A stretch of DNA of 64,000 nt from Misgurnus anguillicaudatus (lineage: Eukaryota > Chordata > Actinopteri > Cypriniformes > Cobitidae). The stretch covers positions 6,238,001 to 6,302,000 of the forward strand of contig NC_073354.2 of the NCBI RefSeq assembly GCF_027580225.2, in the 5' to 3' direction. Numbering within the stretch: position 1 is the first letter of the stretch; every line of letters starts with the position of its first letter. Shown here piece by piece: positions 21,661-32,369 of the stretch. The position numbers were made by a program, and so were the translations under genes. The notes under the pieces are model-generated. The model was given only the letters and a program-made list of their open reading frames with translations, made no database searches and was not told where the DNA came from.

Positions 21661-22790
21661 GTACATGCTCCGTAACTCGGATCGCACATTGTTAGCGCAA
21701 ATCGCATCAAAGCGCTGTTGAAATGGCGAGACGTCAGTTGCGTCATTCAACTTCATCTGCCTCCGTAAAAAACTTTCTGATGCGCGCTGATCATGGTAAC
21801 GTGAACGTCTGAGCCAGTGGCGTAGCAAGTCAGTCCCGGGCCCATATGCAAAAAAAATGTACGGGCCCCCTTAAGCCAAAGCCCCCCCCCCAACCTTGCC
21901 TTTGGCACTGTTAACTGTTGCACGCAGATCTGTTAACAACATATACTTTTAATAGGGTAGTCAAATATTTTTACTTTACTTTTTTACTTTAAAGGGTAGA
22001 TTTAAATAAAGAAAAACGAAATGTTTTGGGTAGTTCTTGACTCGTGACTAACTTCTTCGCCATCCTTAATGTTCATGTAGATAGTCGCTATAGTAACCTC
22101 TCACACTGTGTTTTCTTTTTTTTTTTCGGTGCGGCGATGCGTCATGTAAAAAAATGATGGCATAGTAGTTTACGGCAGCCGCAGAGTGCAAAAAAATTAT
22201 AAACGCAAACAAGAAATGACGGAGAAATTAGACATTAGACAAGATATCACTACACATGATATGCATACAAAAAAATATTTATTGCGGCCACAAATAAAAA
22301 TGTAATTGAAAAAAATGTTTTTATTAAAAGCTGGGGTGGGCCCAGGGCTGGGCCCCCTATTGGCCCGGACCCATTTGCATGTGCATACCCTGCATGGCCA
22401 GACGCTGCGCCACTGGTCTGAGCGGCACAAGCGATAGATCAACTAAGCAATATTATAGTCATTTAACTTTACGATGGGTTTCACGTGTCGAGAGAACGAT
22501 TTACTTTGTGTTTTCTTCAAAACAATCGCATCCTAATGACGAGAGAGTGCTCGGATCGAAAAATTACAGTGTGAGGGCAAGTTTGTGGGGGAATGGGATA
22601 ATCGCACTCGGGCACGGTTCAAGGCAACCATGCCTAATGTGGGCCCACCCCAAATCTATTTCACTATATGTAGAAGATGGGATAGGAGGACCATAGTGTT
22701 GCACTCCATCAGGGGTATTTGTCAAGAAAGTAAAAGGGGCCGGTTTTGATAACATCAGTATCAATTATGGCGAGTGACGTAATCTTGACT
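21661..22790. repeat. Repetitive sequence split by a hAT element
   Basis: The sequence either side of the hAT element at 21815-22415 is joined by its target duplication. The CpG-rich style of both flanks and the GGGCACGGTTCAAGG block near 22610 suggest an older mobile element, but no terminal pair was found. Confidence 0.3.
21815..22415. mobile_element. hAT-like element, CAGTGGCGTAGC ends
   Basis: The ends CAGTGGCGTAGC and GCTGCGCCACTG are inverted with one change. The perfect 8-bp duplication GTCTGAGC flanks them (21807-21814, 22416-22423). The termini carry GGGCCC-rich stretches and the core is AT-rich. It is 601 bp long and non-coding. Confidence 0.88.
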
Positions 22791-22794
22791 CGAC

Positions 22795-23640
22795 TGTGTG
22801 AAATTGCTGGAGCAGAATCCTTTAGCTGACAACCAACACAGATGTTTATTCCAATGCACTGCAGGGGCTCAGAAGTTACATTCTCCCGCATGCAAAGCTG
22901 TTCCCGGAGAGAAATGCCAAGCTTCCAGCACAAGGCCAGCCAAAGTCAGAAGGGCAGAAGTAGTAAGAGGGATTAGAGAGACAGGGCAGCCCTGACTATT
23001 CACTCCTGGCACAAGCAAGACAGCCACCGGTACAAGTGAAGTTTTTTTTATGCATTCGATTCAAGTTTAATTACTCAAATCTCTGCGAGGGCACGTGGGA
23101 AGAAAGGCCGGGCGTTTGTGCGGAGCAGATTAACCCACTGCCCTGCCAAGCCGGCACATAGCTGCATCATAAGATAGAATTCAAATTCAAATGTGGGCTA
23201 AAGAAAATGCAGCTGTCACCCCTCTGGCCTGCGAAGCCCCTGCCGGATCAAAGATGAGCTGTCCTCCCTCTCTGCCTGTGTAAAAATGAGCTGTCCTCCC
23301 TTTGCCAGTGTCTCATCTCTCCTTGCGTCTCCACGGGGCTCCTAATCCTCTGCTCCTGACGATACACTGACAATTTGAATTAAGGCATTAACCCTGGAAA
23401 ATAATTACCAATTAAATCAAAGCACTAAACAGGAGCAGGTATGGCAAATGTAAGAGCAAGCTGTGATGTAAGGGCTCTTACGTGTTGTACTTTAATCCCT
23501 GTCTCTTTGCTGTTTCACCCATATATCAGCTCATGGAGCGTGATTCCCATGCAGACATCCCAAATTCTTTATGCACCTACATGCCAAAACACAAAACAAT
23601 TATTACCAAATGACAGACATTGCCTCTAAAACAAGTCATT
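22795..23640. other. Repeat-poor block, candidate non-coding regulatory DNA
   Basis: No mobile-element termini lie in about 22795-23470. ATGAGCTGTCCTCCCT occurs twice (near 23252 and 23287). TTTAATTACTC, AATTACCAATTAAATC and GATCAAAG sites, the last of the TCF/LEF type, lie in GC-balanced sequence. The longest ORFs have no motif. Whether it is conserved is unknown. Confidence 0.3.
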
Positions 23641-23689
23641 TAGTTCAAAGTTTCCTAACATATTATATTATTATTATTTTATGTTACTA

Positions 23690-24200
23690 CACTCACCTAA
23701 AGGATTATTAGGAACACCATACTGATATTGTGTTGACCCCCTTTCGTCTTCAGAACTGCCTTAATTCTACGTGGCATTGATTCAACAAGGTGCTGAAAGC
23801 ATTCTTTAGAAATGTTGGCCCATATTGATATGATAGCATCTTGCAGTTGATGAAGATTTATGGGATGCACATCCAGGGCACGATGCTGCCGTTCCACCAC
23901 ATCCCAAATTGATTTGAGATCTGGTGACTGTGGGGGCCATTTTAGTACAGTGAACTCAATGTCATGTTCAAGAAACCAATTTGAAATGATTCGAGCTTTG
24001 TGACTTGGTGCATTATCCTGCTGGAAGTAGCCATCAGAGGATGGGTACATGGTGGTCATAAAGGGATGGACATGGTCAGAAACAATGCCCAATTGGCACT
24101 AAAGGGCCTAAAGTGTGCCAAGAAAACATTCCCCACATCATTACACCATTGCATTAATGAGAAATTTAACAGGTGTTCCTAATAATCCTTTAGGTGAGTG
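23690..24200 (-). mobile_element. Tc1/mariner element, internally deleted
   Basis: The 29-bp terminal inverted repeats are identical (CACTCACCTAAAGGATTATT plus nine bases) and the target TA is duplicated at 23688-23689 and 24201-24202. At 511 bp the element keeps only the last third of a transposase on the minus strand. Autonomous Tc1 elements are usually 1.2-1.8 kb. Confidence 0.93.
23697..24092 (-). pseudogene. Tc1-like transposase, C-terminal remnant
   Basis: The frame holds the second catalytic Asp in FQQDNAPSHKA and the following W-F-x-x-H and LKWPPQSPDL segments of a DDE transposase, which cuts and joins transposon ends. Where the family reads SPDLNPIE plus a short linker before LWDVVE, this copy reads SPDLKSIWDVVER. 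The catalytic Glu has gone with a small in-frame deletion. The N-terminal DNA-binding domains and the first catalytic Asp are also missing. The frame ends inside the left terminal repeat. The product could not catalyse transposition. Confidence 0.85.
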
Positions 24201-24309
24201 TAACTTCTTCAAAATGTTTAGTTCATCACCCAAAATTAAATATTTCTGTCACTGAACATGTAATTGGCATCACAATGACAAGTCATTGTGTCACTGTTCA
24301 TGAACAAGA

Positions 24310-24398
24310 CACTGTAAAAAAAGATTTGTTGTTTCAACTTAAAAATGTAAATTTTCATTCTGCCTTAAAATTTTGAGTTAATTTTACATTGTAACCAT
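24310..24398. repeat. CACTGTAAAAA-type MITE fragment
   Basis: It opens CACTGTAAAAAAAG and has TTTCAACTTAAAAA, like the complete hairpin at 25418-25605. The right end is degenerate (TTTTACATTGTA). Confidence 0.45.
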
Positions 24399-24599
24399 GT
24401 TGTCAATATAACAAGAGTTTGCTGTTACAAGTGTCGGTACTTTATGACGTAAACAATGGCTACAGTTTTGATGACTTTTGAAGTCACACATCACTGCATG
24501 TTGAATACCTTTTTGCAAAATATTGAACATGGATTTTACATTTACGCCTTTACTGTTGGTCTGTCAACAAATTACAGTTCAATTTTATTCCAATACAGA

Positions 24600-24892
24600 A
24601 AAAATAACAAGACTATTTTATAGCGCAATGGAAAAAAGAAACATATACTTCTGCGTCGTCTTCCGCGTCGACGTGCAATTACACATGCAGACCGCTAGTA
24701 GGCAGTATTCACGAGTGTAACCCACAGTAGCATTTTTTTACCTGACAAGAACAGTTCTAGTGGACCAATCACAGCGCTTGTAGTCAGCACAGAACAAATG
24801 CATCGTTAAAATTTTGGCGAGGTGTGCATCAAGCTACGCAAAGCTACGTACAGCTTACAGCGTAGCTACGGCACAGGACCTATGCATGAATA
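24600..24892 (-). mobile_element. Truncated copy of the 29241-29778 element
   Basis: Minus-strand homology runs from CTTCTGCGTCGTC to AGCTACGCAAAGCTACG, including the GCAGTATTCACG and CAATCACAGCGCTTGTAGTC blocks. One terminal repeat is lost and the other is diverged. Confidence 0.6.
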
Positions 24893-24984
24893 TAAATTAC
24901 ACTTCAGGCAGAGACAGAGAAAAACAATAAATGAGGGTAAACCGGGTGTGCCTTATACGTCTTTAAAAGTCAAGCCGCTGGCTC

Positions 24985-25413
24985 TTTGATCGCCCCCTGG
25001 TGGCTGGCTGCAGTACAAGTCATAAACTCCGCCCTCTCCAGGCAAACGAATGCAACTTGGCTCTAAATGAAAAAATTATTTACACTTCCAATAAAATTTT
25101 CCGAAAGATGGTTTTGGTCATTTAAGGTAATTGTTATCACGCTGATATATGTTCAATTGTTCTTTTTTGTGATAAGTTTCATTTTAGCTAGTAATTTGAT
25201 GCTATAGAAACAGGGCGTGTCGTTATGATCGCCGTTGTGAATTGGGCATGCAAGAGTTTGAGTGGAAGTTTGATACCGCGGCTTCGCCCCTGGCTCCAAA
25301 CTGACGTTTTTACGTAACGTGGCAGCGCCCATAGTCGGACCTTTTTGGCTTCAATTCATTACAATGGAAGGAAGCGATGTCGTGTCGTCCATCTTTTAAT
25401 ACAGTCTACAGGA
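24985..25413. repeat. Dispersed repeat with GCCCCCTGGTGGCTGGCTG
   Basis: The stretch has the composition of a common fish DNA repeat (CGCCCCCTGGTGGCTGG, then TACAAGTCATAAACTCCGCC). I found no second copy in the window and no clear termini, so the call rests on recognition only. Confidence 0.4.
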
Positions 25414-25417
25414 TAAA

Positions 25418-25605
25418 CACTGTAAAAACTATTTTGTTTGTTCAACTTAAAAAAGTAAGTTACCTGGTTGCCTTACAATTTTGAGCTAATTTAAAAACCT
25501 CAAAAAAGTGTTGTGTCAACTAATATTTTTAAGTTGAATTAACTCAACATTTTATGGCAACCAGGTTACTTACTTTTTTAAGTTGAACCAACTTGTTTTA
25601 CAGTG
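25418..25605. mobile_element. 188-bp perfect-hairpin MITE
   Basis: The ends CACTGTAAAA and TTTTACAGTG are inverted. The arms stay paired through TTCAACTTAAAAAAGTAAGT and CCTGGTTGCC, making a near-complete palindrome. Non-coding. Confidence 0.8.
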
Positions 25606-26667
25606 AAGAGGGGGATGCAGAAGATCAATGTTCAGACTTTGTGAGCTGGTTGCCAGACAGGACTTAGAAAGAGCCAATCCATATGAACCACATTGCCATA
25701 TCCAGGTATACATCCCCCCATACGGTGTTTTCCTTCTGATCAGCCATGCGCTTTGTTAAGTCTTTGCCATTGGCCCATGAAGGATCAGACTCTAAGATTC
25801 CCTCAGAAAGACCAGTCTGGTGAACGACCAGTCGTTTGACAAGTTAATCTGGTCTAAACAGAGAAGGAACAGTGTTGACATTCTGACTCACCGCAGGACT
25901 TTAACAGATAGCCTAGTTCTCACACAAGTCACAGCAACACACAGCATAAAAGAGATAAGAGAATGCAATGTGAAATATCTATTACAAACAGAATACCTGA
26001 ATCCAGGAAATATTTTAACATATAGGAAAATAATAAAATAGATAAAAAATATCAAGTAACCAACACTGAGGCTATGTTTGAAAACCTAGTGACTCCATGA
26101 GGTCATAGGTGCTTTAAAAGGTGGATAGCAGAATAAAATATTTTCTTTTGGCCAAAATCTAAGATAGCCTTGCATGTATTAATCTTTATGGAGAAGGCAA
26201 TCCCAGAATGCATTGTGGAACTTTATTCAGTCAGTATATACATTATTATACAGCCCATGTGATCAAATAGTTGTGCGTGCATTTTGGCAACAGAAGTGGT
26301 GTTGTTCCCCATTGGTTCTAACGTGTTAGCAACTCAGAAAGTTTATCAAAACGGTTTCCCAGCATCAAAATGTCTGGTTGTTGCATTTACTGCACTAATA
26401 TAATATACTAATATATGTATATATCTGTATATTTGGCCATCTGCTAACGTCTTCTATCCACTCCACTATAGTACACGGATCTGGTAGCTGGATACCATTT
26501 GATAAAGTCAACTTTTTAAAATAATTTTCTCTGTCTGTGTTGCTTAAACCTGCTGATTTTCCCCATACTTCCCTTGCCAAAATGCGTGCGCATACATTGT
26601 TACATTATCAATTGTGTACAAACAGTAAAAGGATCTATAGTATTTATTCCAATATCTTTCACAAACA
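25606..26667. other. No gene seen
   Basis: AT-rich sequence with only short ORFs (for example 25820-26041) that have no motifs. Confidence 0.4.
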
Positions 26668-26677
26668 TTTATTATTA

Positions 26678-26718
<41 letters not shown>

Positions 26719-26747
26719 GGTATTAATAATACTAATATTATTGGTAA

Positions 26748-26787
<40 letters not shown>

Positions 26788-26822
26788 AATAATAATATTA
26801 TTGTTATTGTTATTGCTATTGC

Positions 26823-26901
<79 letters not shown>

Positions 26902-26922
26902 GTTGTTGTTGTTGTTGTTGTT
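26668..26922. repeat. Long (TTA)n/(ATT)n microsatellite
   Basis: About 255 bp of nearly pure trinucleotide repeat with TTG, CTG and AAT variants, ending in six TTG units directly against the next element. It produces poly-Leu and poly-Asn ORFs on the two strands that are not genes. Confidence 0.97.
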
Positions 26923-27370
26923 AAAGGACATTATTGATAAGTCTCAGTTGTGCCCAGAATGTGTCTGTGAAGTTTCAGCTCAAAGTACCCCACAGATCAT
27001 TTATTATAGCATGTCCAAAATGACCCTATTTGCGTGGGAACAAAAACCTGAAGTTTCCTTGTATGTACCCTAAAATGCAAATAAGCTATTTGCTCTTCTC
27101 TCCCTATACCAAAAGTGATGCTTTGGTTAGAAAAAAATAGCAGACAACGTCAGCGACTGTGGGCTGGGCTTTAGCAGTGTGACATCACATTGCTAAGAGA
27201 ATCAAAACAGCATGTCTAATCTGTCTGCTTTGATTTAATAGGGATTTAAAAAGAAGGAATACATATATTATTTTTCATTGTAGGGTGGTTGTGTTCACAC
27301 ACTGCCAACACACATTTATGCCCAAACACTTTGTAAAACTTGATTTTTTTCATAATAGATGCCCTTTAAA
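26921..27370 (-). mobile_element. Non-autonomous DNA element, subfamily A (copy 2)
   Basis: Ends TTAAAGGACATTATT and AATAGATGCCCTTTAA. The interior is the inverse of 2158-2660, for example GAGAATCAAAACAGCATG against CATGCTGTTTTGATTCTC. Its left end directly abuts the microsatellite. Confidence 0.65.
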
Positions 27371-28817
27371 ATCCAACTTTACTGAAATCAATTATGAGTT
27401 ATGAGCACTATTTTTATGAAGCTTGTGGAGAATTTTCTCAGTCGGTCACTTGTGAGGTTTCATCTCTATTAGCTATGTGGTGTACAGGTAACTCACTAGG
27501 TTTTGGAATCTCAGGATCTTTCAATCAATCCGTCCCAACACGCATAACAGGCCGTTTGGCAAGCCAACAAACATCATAAATCAAAAAGCTCAGAGAACAT
27601 TCCTGCGATTTTAATGTCAGGCCAGTGGCTAAGACTCACAATAACCGAGTTTACCTGCAGCGGCTTCACATGCAGAGGATTATGATTTGACACGTCACTC
27701 TTCTGCTTTACAGTCAACAAGTTAATCATTTGAAACGAATGAATGTGCTTTGTGGTTTTGGGTGTTGTGGTCAACTCATACATGTAAAAACACCTGGCTG
27801 AGGTGTGGAGTGTACTGTACTTCAGAAGTAACTATGCAAATTTCTTTGGATAAATCTCGGTGCAGTTACGAGGATGATTAAAAACATCAAATGCTTGTGA
27901 TGGGTGTGATGTTATATATTCTATATACTTATTAGTGTGTCAAAGCATAACTTTCTTTCAATCAAAAATCAGCTTACAGAAGGTGTGGTGACTGTTAGCG
28001 TAGTTCAGCCCAAACCTGTGTGGCCACATTTGTCTTCTCTTGACACACCATTAGCATGTCAACCCTCTTTGGTCATCAAAAATGTTCCCATGACCATGAG
28101 CACAATATTAACATACAAGGTGAAACATATGCTGGTGTATATCAAAACAATTTCATTCATTGTTATGCTTGTGTTGTAATATTTCAATGATGGCAATGAT
28201 CAATGACCAACATTGATTTATTACATTTCACTTAGTCTTGATAAAATAACTCATGCAGGCTTTTCCCAACTTTGTGGAAAATTCGAATAAGATAAAAAAA
28301 ATTAAGTTTTTTACAAAAACATTGCTCTTGCAAACAAGCAGGAGGAAGTCTCATTGAACGGATGACTCATACAAAGATCATTACGTTTTTGATTTTGGAT
28401 CAGTTTTTAATGCCATGTGATAATCCTTTACATACTTTTGTTGTGCTCACTGACTTGATTGACATGACTGGATATTATTCCACAGGTATAAAGGTGCATC
28501 GCTCTGACTCAAAACTGTTTTGCCGGAGGGAGATGACTGATTGACATCGCTGGAACAACGGCTGAATTGATTGTCTCCGCCACTGGGCATTAATTACATG
28601 CGCTGAGTTACTGTTTCTAAACTTCTCACTTTTCATTTCAGCTGCTCTCACTGTAAGGACAGTCAGAAAAGGATCAAAGACCTGCTAATCGTAAAGCGCT
28701 TTATACATCTGAGATAACAGTAGACCCTCTTATGCACAGCAATCCTCAAATCAGTAACAATGATCAAAGTATTAAGCATTAAGTGATAAAAAAGAGACAA
28801 ACAAACAGATAGGGCAG

Positions 28818-28820
<3 letters not shown>
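27371..28820. other. Repeat-poor stretch, no gene
   Basis: I recognise no terminal repeats here. The segment at about 28480-28700 (with GGGCATTAATTACATGCGC near 28585) and that at 27600-27720 are GC-balanced and could be regulatory. Short ORFs lack motifs. Confidence 0.3.

Positions 28821-28889
<69 letters not shown>
28821..28889. repeat. (GA)n microsatellite
   Basis: About 34 GA units with one AA interruption. It creates poly-Leu/Ser ORFs on the minus strand. Confidence 0.97.
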
Positions 28890-28891
<2 letters not shown>

Positions 28892-29106
28892 CTTATCATC
28901 ATACTGATGCTCTGAACCAGAACCACAACACTCATTGGAAAACACGAAAACAATAACAAAGTAAAATACATTGTATACAAAACACCCCAACCTTTCTCTC
29001 TCTGTCTCAACAGGCATCGTTTAGGAATTCTGAAAACAAGTAACTTGGTATAAGCACTTCTCGTATTATTGCCTCCACGTGACAAATCGCTTTATTGTTT
29101 CCTAAT

Positions 29107-29155
29107 CCTTGTAAGTCGCTTTGAATAAAAGCAACTGCTAAATGTAATGTAATAT
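29107..29155 (+). repeat. SINE tail fragment
   Basis: TTGTAAGTCGCTTTGAATAA, then AAGCAACTGCTAAATGTAATG, matches the 3' tail type of the tRNA-derived SINE at 5447-5562 (there on the minus strand). No tRNA-like head precedes it. Confidence 0.6.
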
Positions 29156-29240
29156 AATTTAACCCTAAATAGAGATTACAGAATGACAAACTATCTTTAC
29201 ACAATGATAAACCAGTCTTGATTAGAGACAGACTCAGTGG

Positions 29241-29778
29241 AAGGGCTCGTTATAGTCGTGCGTAGGTCCTACGGCGTAGCTGCGACGGCGATTTATAGTC
29301 GTGCGTAAGTTCTACTTAGCTCTGTGTAGCCTGACGTGCACCTCGCAAAAATTTTAACAGCGCGTCAGATCTACGCGGACCACAAGCGCTGTGATTGGTC
29401 CACCAGAACCCCTCCCGTCAGGTAAAAAAAAATCGTCATAGGTATTTCCGTTTGCGACGGTGAAAACAAAGATGAGACAAGTTGAGGAGTGATTTTACTC
29501 AAACTGCAACAAAAGCCGCTGTTTATTTACTTCCATCATTGCTGGTCTTCTCAAATCATACACAACAAGTTGCTGTTTCTTCTTCGTTTGTGGGTTAACT
29601 TGCCAAGCTTCTTCTTCTCTGACGGTCCACCTGCTACTGTGGTTACACGCGTGGATACTGCCTACCAGCGGTTTGTGCGTGTGTTTGCGCGTCGGCGCGG
29701 AGGACGACGCAAAAGTATAAATGAAAACCTGCCCGGCGGCTACGCCGTACGACCTACGCACGACTATAATGAGCCCTT
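29241..29778. mobile_element. Non-autonomous DNA element with 40-bp terminal repeats
   Basis: The first and last 40 bases are inverted copies with two mismatches (outer sequence AAGGGCTCGTTATAGTCGTG; the inverse ends at 29778). The core is CpG-rich at both ends. A truncated relative is at 24600-24892. No target duplication was settled on, and superfamily is unassigned. ORFs spanning the core on both strands have no transposase motif. Confidence 0.82.
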
Positions 29779-30168
29779 AAAGCTCACTGGGCAGACATGA
29801 CTGCCACAAGAGGAGAGATTGTGTCCACACAGTGACCAAAGCCAGAATGCACACAGATATTCAGACAATTTTCTACCAAAAAATAAAAAGCATACACCAG
29901 ACATTTCACACGCTATCAAACAATGAGAAACTGATCTCTGTATTAGGAGAACACAAGGACTAAATAGCCCTAAAGGTGTGTGCACAGCAAAGCTTTTTTA
30001 TGTGGCTGAAAACGCACAGCTTTATTTAAGCCGACTGCCAGCTTTCTTCAGCTGAGTGCTTTGTTTATGTGTCGTTGAACGATGCGTTTTGATATTTGTC
30101 CTGCCCCTCCTCCACTGTGGTTGGACGGAAGTGTGATAACTGACATTGACGAGCTGAGCTTTTCACTC
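29779..30168. other. No gene seen
   Basis: No recognised repeat or long frame. Confidence 0.4.
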
Positions 30169-30171
30169 CAA

Positions 30172-30603
30172 GGCCCTGTCCCAAATGGCACACTCCGGAC
30201 TTGTGGTCCTCCTCAGAGTCCACACTTTGATGACATCATGTAGTGCAGACTTAAGGGACCCTTGATGCGAGTCCACGTGGGTGCACCGGAGTTGTATTTT
30301 GGGACAGACTCGAGCGCCACGCCGGAAATAGAAAGAGAAGTTGCCCGTCATTGTTAACTCCTCCCTTCCGTCATCTGATTGGTCTGATTGCTCTTTTGCA
30401 AGGACTTCTGGGTTGGTAAAGTGCGCGAAGCCTGCTACAGTGCGGGCTTCACTGAAGACCGCATCAAAGGGGCAAAGGAGGCGCTGATGAGCACCCTTCA
30501 AAGCGTAAAAATGACAGATGGGACGCCCTACGGACTCAAGCACACACAATTTAAGGCCACAAGACCGAAAGTCCACATGAAGTGCGCCATTTGGGACAGG
30601 GCC
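30172..30603 (+). mobile_element. Probable Harbinger-like MITE (copy 1)
   Basis: The 17-bp end GGCCCTGTCCCAAATGG is repeated inverted at 30587-30603 (CCATTTGGGACAGGGCC). The trinucleotide CAA flanks both sides (30169-30171, 30604-30606); a 3-bp duplication fits the PIF/Harbinger superfamily. ORFs of 97 and 147 codons on opposite strands cross it but have no nuclease or Myb-like motif. A second copy in reverse is at 43536-43931. Confidence 0.7.
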
Positions 30604-30623
30604 CAAGTTGAATATTTTTTAAC

Positions 30624-31595
30624 CAGGGGCATCGGACTGAGTAAAAACTATTTAAAGTCTCACGGTCCCAGCCCTTGCTAATGCGCCAAATGGTTTAGTA
30701 AATCTGCACGCGCATTTACGCTTTTGAGCGTCTGGTGAAGCGCAAATTTCTGCTGTGCGGTTGAATTGTCTTTCTTAAAGAAAGCTAAATCAGGCACTAA
30801 AAAGAAAGGAAAGACAGGAGAAGGAAACGAGGGGAAACGATTTGTGACTGACTTATTTTCAAAGAAAGGTGAGCACAAACTAGAACACGATCACAATCTA
30901 GTGCTAAACTGTTTGAATATCCCCGCGATTATTAATGCTAAAAATAAACTGAGACAACCCATTGAAAAAGCAGAACATACACTTTCAGATGATCATTTGG
31001 TTATAGACTACATTCAAATAAAGAAATAAACTGTATACTAACAATGCTGTTTGCATACAAAACTCCATTATAATAGCCTAATTTGAAACATGTTTATTTT
31101 TAAATGAATATGCTATAATATCAGAATAAGCAATAATAGGCTAATCAGTGTCATAGGTATCTTGGCACATATCATGTCAACATTATATTAAACATTATAA
31201 ATGCCAGTGGGCATTTACTGGGGAAAAAACTTCAGTATAAGCTATACATTTGAGGAAGCTATAGCACGTAAGCAAAAGCATTTGTTTTATTTTGCCTTTT
31301 TTCTCCAAATAAAAATGACTAGTGACACAATTTTTGTTTGTCTTTTATTATGAAAGGAGCTTTTTGATAATTTACAAAACTAAAATGGCACATTTAAAAT
31401 TTAATTCATGCCTTAAAGTAATAAAGCAAAATAAATGTTCTAAGTAATGTAAAAAATTGAATGTCTTGTTCATTTAGCAAAATAAAATATGACTGAATCA
31501 AGTTGGTTATCATACAGTGGTGATTAGAAAAATAAAATGGGGGGCCCATCAGGACTGCCTATGCATAGGGCCCGGGACCTTGTGCTATGCCCCTG
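30624..31595. mobile_element. hAT-like element with CAGGGGCAT ends
   Basis: CAGGGGCATCG at the left and GCTATGCCCCTG at the right are inverted termini. TTTTTAAC (30616-30623) and TTTTTACC (31596-31603) are a 7-of-8 target duplication. An 87-codon ORF lies inside (30766-31029). The element is 972 bp, too short for a complete transposase. Confidence 0.72.
30766..31029 (+). CDS. Lys-rich 87-residue ORF inside the hAT element
   Basis: The ORF starts with MSFLKKAKSGTKKKGKTG, a very basic N-terminus as seen at the front of several hAT transposases. It goes on to a short acidic/basic stretch and an amphipathic end (AEHTLSDDHLVIDYIQIKK). No BED finger, catalytic motif or dimerisation motif can be seen. 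It may be a shortened exon of the element's transposase, or a chance frame. I do not assign a function. Confidence 0.25.
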   Translation: MSFLKKAKSGTKKKGKTGEGNEGKRFVTDLFSKKGEHKLEHDHNLVLNCLNIPAIINAKNKLRQPIEKAEHTLSDDHLVIDYIQIKK

Positions 31596-31603
31596 TTTTT
31601 ACC

Positions 31604-31988
31604 TCTCAGTGTTGAGTGCGGAAAAAGCGAAAAACGCCGCGCTTCCATTAGAAACAATTGAAAACATACACCAGCTGCATGCGTAAAAGCTTTGGTGTGC
31701 ACGCCCCCTAAAAGTGGTTTACTGGCTTGTAATCAGACAGGAACCATTTTTAGTGCTAAACATCACCTATGTAGAACCTGTTGCACCTGCACTGTACAAA
31801 CGTATTTTGTCCTTTAAACTGTATTGACTAGTAATGAGTTGCTACAGTATAACTTATAAAATTAAGTTGACATAACTAAAGCAAATTTATTATAAATAAT
31901 AATTTCTGTATTCACTTGATTTAATAAGTTACAGCAACTCATCACTTGTCGAGAACCATGTTTTACTTTGTTGAAACACAAGTAGTGT
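31604..31988. other. No gene seen
   Basis: Short non-coding interval with no named repeat. Confidence 0.35.
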
Positions 31989-32192
31989 TATACACTGTAA
32001 TCAAATTCAGCACAAAGTTAAAACAACTGGATTTAGCAAATCAATTCAACCTACTATTTTAAGTTTTAGCTTAAAAAACTTGACTTAACTTAAAAATTCA
32101 ACTTAAAATTGTTTATCTTAATTTTGCTAAGTTAAAGTAACAAAAAATATGCATTGATTAGACAAAAATGCTGTGTTTTTTTACAGTGTAGT
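31989..32192. mobile_element. MITE with CACTGTA ends and TA target
   Basis: CACTGTAATC at the left and TTTTTTACAGTG at the right are inverted, and TA lies at both outer borders, which fits a Tc1/mariner-type duplication. The core has paired AACTTAAAA/TTTTAAGTT blocks. Confidence 0.55.
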
Positions 32193-32369
32193 CATGCTTT
32201 AGCACAACTTATGGTTCAAAGGTGCTTTTTAGCGGTCCCCCTATGATTACGAGCTTTTAGTACTTTTAAGAACCATGTTTTTAGAGCGTTAGCATCACAA
32301 TGTGTATCTGCATGTCATTATAAGAGAAAATGTATCTGACCTGACATAATATTTCCATTATAGACACTT

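Noticed and set aside
26537..27073. 178-codon ORF with a long poly-Leu run, and a poly-Asn ORF on the other strand
   Set aside because: Both are translations of the (TTA)n microsatellite extended into its flanks.
28663..29085. 140-codon minus-strand ORF with Leu/Ser repeats
   Set aside because: Translation of the (GA)n microsatellite; no motif outside it.
29489..29800. 103-codon ORF in the element at 29241
   Set aside because: It runs through the terminal repeat and shows no transposase or nuclease motif.
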